The translations under genes and the position numbers were made by a program. DNA of 64,000 nucleotides from assembly GCF_019320115.1 (NCBI RefSeq), contig NC_089581.1, positions 16,145,100 to 16,209,099 of the forward strand, in the 5' to 3' direction. Positions 59,814-64,000 of the stretch are shown one piece after another. This DNA is from Miscanthus floridulus. Lineage: Eukaryota > Streptophyta > Magnoliopsida > Poales > Poaceae. Within the stretch, counting starts at the first letter, position 1. Each line of letters opens with the position of its first letter. The notes under the pieces were generated by a model. It did not search any database. It was given only the letters and a program-made list of their open reading frames with translations, and was not told the origin of the DNA.

Positions 59814-62800
59814 TGGGAGAACAAGCATACCAGTAGGAAAATGTTTGATGCCTTGGATCAACTCCCTCTACCACAAACTGGATATAACTGACCCATTAGT
59901 TAATAATAAATACAAAGTTCTCCAGATTAAATAAATAAACAGTATCCACCATGCATGACTATCCTAATGTCCAAGCATGTAGAACCTTATCCCACGGAAA
60001 ATCCAGTAAGGCATACAGTATATTATTGACGACATTTTAGGGAAAGGTAGTTAATTTTCTAATGTGAAGTACTGATCGATTGTTCATGTGCCATTTGATT
60101 CTGCACTCAACAAAGAAAACACAAAGCTAAGAACAGCACAGCAGTAGTGAAGACACGGATAGAAGAACACTAAGGGGTATCATGAACACATGCAAAGTAG
60201 AATTAAGTTCATCAATTATGCCTCTAATGTTATCAATATATTTCACTATAACAGTCCAATATCATATCACCAATTACCTCAGTTTTCCAGGCATCAGCCT
60301 TCAGACTAACATTCACAGCCTGGCACTCTTCAGATATCTGTGTATGACAAAAAAAATATATTAAATTACGAAGATCAGGAAGATTTTGCAATGGGTATTC
60401 CACAAGTTTACATACCCAGAACTCATAGTGGAACAGGTCATGTGTTGAGTTTAAGTGGCATCCCAGGCCCTAGAATCACCATAGTAATGATATTAGATAC
60501 AACTTGATAGAAAGGCAAAGTGAATGTAGAACAAACTAATTATGAGGTGTGAAATAACTTTAGGATATGTGCTTTATCATAAAGTGTATCAGGTGAGGAT
60601 CTGACATGATTGACCACATATAGCAGCACTAAGTGACATACGAATACAGTAATAAAAAGGGAACTCTGCTTTAGTTTTTACCTTGAAGCTTCCACATCGT
60701 ACCAAGCAAAATGGGCAGGAAAAATCTTCAGTAACTGGTAAGAACATATCAATGGGATGTATAAGAAAAAGTGAAACATAAAAGCAACAAAGAAGAAGCA
60801 ATAAGAAATCTTGTCCACCGATAGATGTCCCAAGCATTAAACATTTTTTTGTCTGTGTGTTTGTACATCCTAATAACTGTAGAATGAATAGTAAAGTAAG
60901 CTATTTCTCTCTGTGATTCTTAGCACACAGGTTTAGAGAATAAGGCAGTACAAGGAACAAATACATGGAACTAGAAACAAGAGAATGCATGATGCAGCCT
61001 GGCAACAGCTAAAGTGGATGCAATCGAGGCAGACGAGGGGAAGGGGGAGAGAGGGAGCGAGAAGGGGGAGAGAGATAACCTTCAGTCTTTTGCATTGTAT
61101 TATTGTAGTACTTGTAATTAAAAAGTACATTTCCAGCCCTCAACCTGCAGCAACACAAAATTATTTGATAAAGCATTGACGTAAAGGATGCACCAAATAC
61201 TAAGACACTAGGTGATGTTAAGGTATCATCTATGTGGTCAAGGCAATCCAATGCAACACAAGCTATTAGCTTCATGTCATGTTCTTTAACAAGAACCAGC
61301 AATTGAAAACTGCACGTACAATCACTACTGGTTGGGTGACCAAACGAAACCTGGTTTGCAAAATATGTAGAGAGAAATTGAAGGATGCAGCAAGAATAAG
61401 GACAGAGAAGTTACTAAATTCTAGAAAGGGGGCTATGCATGCATTATAGTTACCTTATGATTTCTGGTAATAACGAAGGTGGGACATTATCACTATGAGT
61501 AATTACAATAATAAGGAGACAAAAGTAATTCTCTTGCACCAGCCTCTTCTGCGGATATGCATACTTGTAATTGGTATGAACCCTGCAACAATAGAGCTTA
61601 GTAATCTCAGCAAAACTGAAGGTGTCGCATCCTACAGACAAAATTTACTAAAATTCATTAGTTACAATTACAACTGACAACAGGCTTCAGTTCCCTACAT
61701 GTGTAACAGAACAGTGATTTGCAAAATCTTTATTTCAGCATTAAAAGTTCATTAACTTTTGGATTTTGCCCCTCTTAGAAGTTGATTTTTTTTCCAAAAT
61801 TATTGTCTCTTTTTATTTGAAAGAAGTAAATTGAGCTAAAAGATTGGTGGGGCAGGGCAAGTTCCTCTAAATTTGAAGATACTTAATAGATTACACATGG
61901 AAGGAAGAAATGGGAAGGACCTTACCGTAGCATCAACCTTATGAGAGCAAAATGTCAAGCAACTGTCTTGTTCCAGAAATTTTGGCTGCATGCATTAAAA
62001 AAATATGTAACTTTCAACAAAAAGCAGAGAAGATAGCAGTCTCTGAAACATGAGAAACAAAACAAGGAGGAAAGTAAAGCAGAATCGATGGAATGTTTCC
62101 TGCTATGCAGATTCCAACCTTTACCATCAAATTCAAGTAATTTATGACATGGATTGCTAAGTTGAAGAGTTAGTTCGTACAGATTGCCACACATACTTTA
62201 AGATGTGGAAATCTGTAACCTATATCATTGGAACAGTAGGTCCCAAAATAGTAAAATACCACAACACATCTTGCTTATACAAAAATATCCCTCCTCTTCA
62301 GTGAACAAAGAGAGAATTTTTCTCTGTTATTTGCTCTGTGATACTATATTTAAAAGAACAAGACGAAATTTACATGAAATGCAGAAGCACAAACAGTTTA
62401 ATTTAACATACCTCTAAGAAGCTTGGGTTCATTGTAACTGTAGAAGCCAAATCCACAGCATCTCCTGTACTTAAAGTCACACATTTCTCCAAAGAGGATG
62501 CAAGTACATTAGTCGGTATTTTACCCCAGGAACATTTCCCTTCAAGCTCTGTTTAAATGCATAGCAAAAATGGCTGTTAGCCAATTCAATAAGAATACAC
62601 GTCTACAGTTGGTTTACTTTCAACAGCCTATATTCTAAATAATTGTTTTAAGATACTAACATAATGAATTAATTATGTACTTTGTAAAAAATGGTAAAAC
62701 AACAATGAGGATTCGCTTGACAGGAAGAAAGGTTAATCCGATTACTAATAAAAAAAGGACTTATCAACATGCTATCCCGGCTAGATAAGTGATCACATAA

Positions 62801-64000
62801 TGTCAGAATATTCTGTTCATCTGATCATTTCAATTACAGTACAGCTGAGCAACATAGAAGATTTTTGCTAAAATAACAGAGCAAAAGATTCTGTAAAATG
62901 GACACAGTACTCTCAAATTTTCCAGTTTTGAGTAACAAATTTATAACAGATTGATTTCTTCCACAAATCCACATGAACGAGAAGGCTTTGCACACGGCTG
63001 TGGTTTACAGAAGCTTTAGGTAACTTCTGCTCTCAAGGGCTAAGCTGGATGCTTGATACTCCCTTCGTTCCAAATTATGTCATTTTGGCTTTTCTAGGTA
63101 CATTATTTTTGCCATTTATATAGACACAATACATATCTAGGTGCATAGCAAGATCTATGTACCTAGGAAAGCCAAAACGACTTATAATTTGGAACGGAGG
63201 GAGTAATATGAAGTATAAATTGGATTCGGAACATATTGAGCCAGTTTAGTCCAATGAGTTCAGAAGAAAGCAGACCCAGAAGCCTCAGGTGTTAGACTGA
63301 AAGAAGCTTCCCCACCCACCTCTTGGGTATAGGTGGTGTGAGAGCTAGGTATTTGAGAAGACAATTAGACCTCCTACAATATAAAGAAGCAATGCACAAA
63401 CGGTTAATTCAAACAGAGTGGAAGTCAAATCTCTGCCACAAAGGCAGAGGTTCAAGTCACCACTAACTACATATTAATAGGTTTCTTGAGAACTTTCTGC
63501 GATTTAACTTGTGTTTTGTTGATTGCTATGTCTTAAAATATTTTTATTAGCCAACTGTGCCATTCTGTAAAAAAAAAAGTAATTTATTGTGGCACATGCT
63601 GATCATCAGCCATAAAATGTCCACAAGAACTTACTTTGGAGGGAAGATCTTTCCACATCATTCCCAGAGTAGCTATCTTCACCAATAATCTGTCCTACTT
63701 GCCCTATTCAAATAGAGAAGAATTTGATGACCAGCAAATGAGTGAAAAGGACAAATACCCACATAAGATGCACAACTTACCACAGCTAATAAATATAATG
63801 TTAAGGTTGCAAGCACGGGAGGTTGACAAATTCTTCACGTCAGGGATGATGAATGTGGCTTCAGTTTTGCCTTTATTTCCAAATTCGCTAAAATTTGTAA
63901 GCATACAAACCCTACTGAATCGATATATCGGCGAATGCTGAAAAATGAATCATGCATCAGAAACAAGATCCTATAGTAGGCAAACTTAAAAACCCATTAC
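54648..64000 (-). CDS. EMF2: EMF2-like Polycomb VEFS-box protein gene, 5' partial, frameshifted
   Basis: EMF2 is the Su(z)12 subunit of plant PRC2, which deposits H3K27me3 in the nucleus and represses flowering genes. The minus-strand exons visible are 63937-63781, 63703-63635, 62548-62412, 61985-61926, 61582-61454, 61144-61080, 60734-60682, 60469-60416, 60337-60278, 59877-59831, 59726-59590, 58758-58632, 58528-58480, 57462-57379, 57295-57216, 54971-54882 and 54765-54648. All have GT-AG borders, and the phases match across every junction except the exon at 61454-61582, which lacks two bases. The C2H2 finger, the acidic region and the full VEFS box are present. First exons lie beyond the window. 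Orthology is by recognition of conserved blocks; a pseudogene or an assembly error is possible. Confidence 0.92.
55402..56923 (+). mobile_element. 5'-truncated RTE-type LINE in EMF2-like intron
   Basis: Starts inside the RT coding region and ends in a GTT-repeat tail (about 56897-56918), typical of RTE elements. AGGGACTAG flanks both ends (55393-55401 and 56924-56932), a 9-bp target duplication. It lies antisense to the host gene. Confidence 0.88.
55410..56803 (+). pseudogene. RTE LINE reverse transcriptase, broken
   Basis: The open part 55524-56354 has PEEWRRSILVPIYKNKGD, NYRGIKLMSHTMKLWER, FMPGRSTTEAIFLIRQ, the catalytic FADDVVLLDE and FRYLGSMLQKDGDID. A TGA replaces Trp after ARWIK at 56352-56354. 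The frame then shifts near 56540 to DRLGVAPIEEKLVQHRLRWF and GRGRPKLTW. The N-terminal endonuclease is missing through 5' truncation. Confidence 0.88.
57216..58758 (-). CDS. EMF2: EMF2-like exons: start of VEFS box
   Basis: Exon 58758-58632 reads GFSVAHASVGPSQPVHGSN and LQFGKSRKLSVERSDPR. Exon 58528-58480 reads NRQLLQKRQFFHSHRAH. Exon 57462-57379 reads PMSLEQVFSDHDSEDEVDDD and IADFEDRR. Exon 57295-57216 reads MLDDFVDVTKDEKLIMHMWN and SFVRKQR. This is the VEFS box acidic and helical part that contacts the E(z)-type methyltransferase. The large intron between 58480 and 57462 carries a SINE and an L1 tail. Confidence 0.94.
57553..57882 (+). mobile_element. tRNA-derived SINE in EMF2-like intron
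   Basis: A-box-like TAGCCTAGTGGT (about 57562-57573) and B-box-like GAGTTTGAATCCC lie at the expected distance of an internal RNA polymerase III promoter. The body ends TACCGGCCGAGTTTTCT, a 3' end like grass SINEs. The flanks AATAACAAGGATAGCA (57537-57552) and AATAACAAGAATACGCA (57883-57899) are a target duplication with small differences. Confidence 0.85.
57905..58265 (+). mobile_element. L1-type LINE 3' fragment in EMF2-like intron
   Basis: Translation near 57970-58080 shows RRHRNDCVFNGATPN and GAKGISLLSA, the C-terminus of plant L1 ORF2. The right end has an A-rich tail. Perfect 16-bp target duplications AAGAATACGCAGTGCC lie at 57889-57904 and 58266-58281. A GGGT microsatellite sits at about 58173-58194. 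Confidence 0.87.
59590..60337 (-). CDS. EMF2: EMF2-like exons: post-finger and basic region
   Basis: Exon 60337-60278 reads ISEECQAVNVSLKADAWKTE. Exon 59877-59831 reads FVVEGVDPRHQTFSY. Exon 59726-59590 reads SRFKKRRRLETTAKKIRHV, HPHIMESGSHEDAQAVSE and DDYVQREN. The KKRRR cluster is a likely nuclear localisation signal. The intron between the last two contains the long G run at 59770-59812. Confidence 0.92.
59770..59812. repeat. 43-base G homopolymer in EMF2-like intron
   Basis: An unbroken run of 43 G on the plus strand, C on the sense strand of the host gene, starting 19 bp downstream of an exon donor. Its exact length is doubtful in any assembly. An open frame through it gives polyproline and is not real. 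Confidence 0.95.
60416..61144 (-). CDS. EMF2: EMF2-like exons: C2H2 zinc finger
   Basis: Exon 61144-61080 reads LRAGNVLFNYKYYNNTMQKT. Exon 60734-60682 reads VTEDFSCPFCLVRCGSFK. Exon 60469-60416 reads GLGCHLNSTHDLFHYEFW. The Cys pair (CPFC) and the His pair (CHLNSTH) form the single C2H2 finger typical of Su(z)12/EMF2 proteins. It lies downstream of the frameshift. Confidence 0.93.
61454..61582 (-). pseudogene. EMF2: EMF2-like exon with 2-base deletion
   Basis: It begins in frame after the acceptor GTTGCAG with GSYQLQVCISAEEAGAREL, continuing to YYCNYS, then hits TAG TGA TAA at about 61487-61495. Shifting the frame by two bases there gives SDNVPPSLLPEIIR, exactly the family continuation into the next exon. 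The exon is 129 bp, whereas the neighbouring phases require 3n+2 (131 bp). Donor and acceptor are normal. A donor at the stop site does not rescue the frame. Confidence 0.88.
61926..62548 (-). CDS. EMF2: EMF2-like exons: middle region
   Basis: Exon 62548-62412 reads KLEGKCSWGKIPTNVLASSL, EKCVTLSTGDAVDLAST and VTMNPSFLE. Exon 61985-61926 reads PKFLEQDSCLTFCSHKVDAT. Both match the expected EMF2 order, and both are open. Confidence 0.92.
63059..63203. mobile_element. intact Stowaway MITE in EMF2-like intron
   Basis: The 145-bp element has terminal inverted repeats CTCCCTTCGTTCCAAATTAT and ATAATTTGGAACGGAGGGAG, flanked by TA on both sides (63057-63058 and 63204-63205). These are the size, ends and target of a Tc1/mariner-type Stowaway. 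Confidence 0.93.
63635..63937 (-). CDS. EMF2: EMF2-like exons: N-terminal conserved region
   Basis: Exon 63937-63781 reads HSPIYRFSRVCMLTNFSEFG, then TEATFIIPDVKNLSTSRACN and LNIIFISCG, a hallmark block of monocot EMF2. The donor is GTAAG. Exon 63703-63635 continues QVGQIIGEDSYSGNDVERSS and ends in phase 1 before GTAAG. The first exon is preceded by TTTTTCAG, so more coding sequence must lie to the right of 64000. Confidence 0.92.

Noticed and set aside
59563..59874. 103-codon frame with a polyproline stretch
   Set aside because: Created by the C homopolymer of an intron; the real exons on each side use other frames and splice sites.
61150..61302. Minus-strand frame LVKEHDMKLIACVALD next to an EMF2-like exon
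   Set aside because: Attractive peptide, but it is intronic: the acceptor CTGCAG at 61145-61150 and the phases fit only the exon starting at 61144.
1..64000. CRISPR arrays, rRNA genes, prokaryotic operons
   Set aside because: No regular short direct repeats with unique spacers and no rRNA-like sequence were seen; the content is that of a plant nuclear genome.

Overview
This window is nuclear DNA from a grass, most likely an Andropogoneae relative of sorghum, Miscanthus or sugarcane. The evidence is the mix of SIRE/Maximus copia, Tat and Tekay gypsy LTR retrotransposons, grass-type SINE and Stowaway elements, and one spliced gene whose protein reads as a monocot EMF2 Polycomb protein. Species was not tested by any search. 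A run of exactly 100 N (9724-9823) is a scaffold gap, so linkage across it is unproven.

Layout. Positions 1-3200 hold the 3' part of a decayed plus-strand copia element, an unassigned stretch and one orphan exon-like fragment. Positions 3195-7530 are a decayed minus-strand copia element (Copia-2), broken in gag by the 3' LTR of a minus-strand gypsy element (G2, 7531-9301, internal part up to the gap). From 9824 to 47321 there is one long plus-strand Tat-lineage gypsy element (G1). It is split by three later insertions: a nested pair of minus-strand SIRE elements (A, 11833-26712, with B inside A), a solo LTR with perfect target duplication (29232-30102), and a Tekay-like chromovirus with LTRs of about 4 kb and almost no interior (31106-39759). 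G1 carries a long antisense ORF in its 3' region (complement 41430-44951) and ends in its own LTR (46024-47321). It appears to sit in the 3' end of another Tat element, whose LTR is 47359-48616.

Positions 48617-54640 are mostly unassigned, GC-rich in the left half. They hold a chimera of two captured host gene fragments (carboxylesterase and lectin receptor kinase) and some MITE remnants.

Positions 54648-63937 (continuing past the right edge) are the main host gene: a minus-strand EMF2-like gene, for which 17 exons can be placed with matching GT-AG borders and phases. It contains the C2H2 zinc finger and the complete VEFS box. One exon (61454-61582) has lost two bases relative to the family frame, giving in-frame stops before the zinc finger. 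Its introns contain a 5'-truncated RTE LINE, a tRNA-derived SINE, an L1 tail inserted into the SINE's target duplication, a 43-base G run and an intact Stowaway MITE.

I found no rRNA, tRNA gene, CRISPR array or bacterial-type operon. The most noteworthy items are the frameshift in the EMF2 copy, the antisense ORF bracketed by direct repeats, a small acidic ORF kept in both Tekay LTRs, and the layered insertion history supported by target-site duplications.
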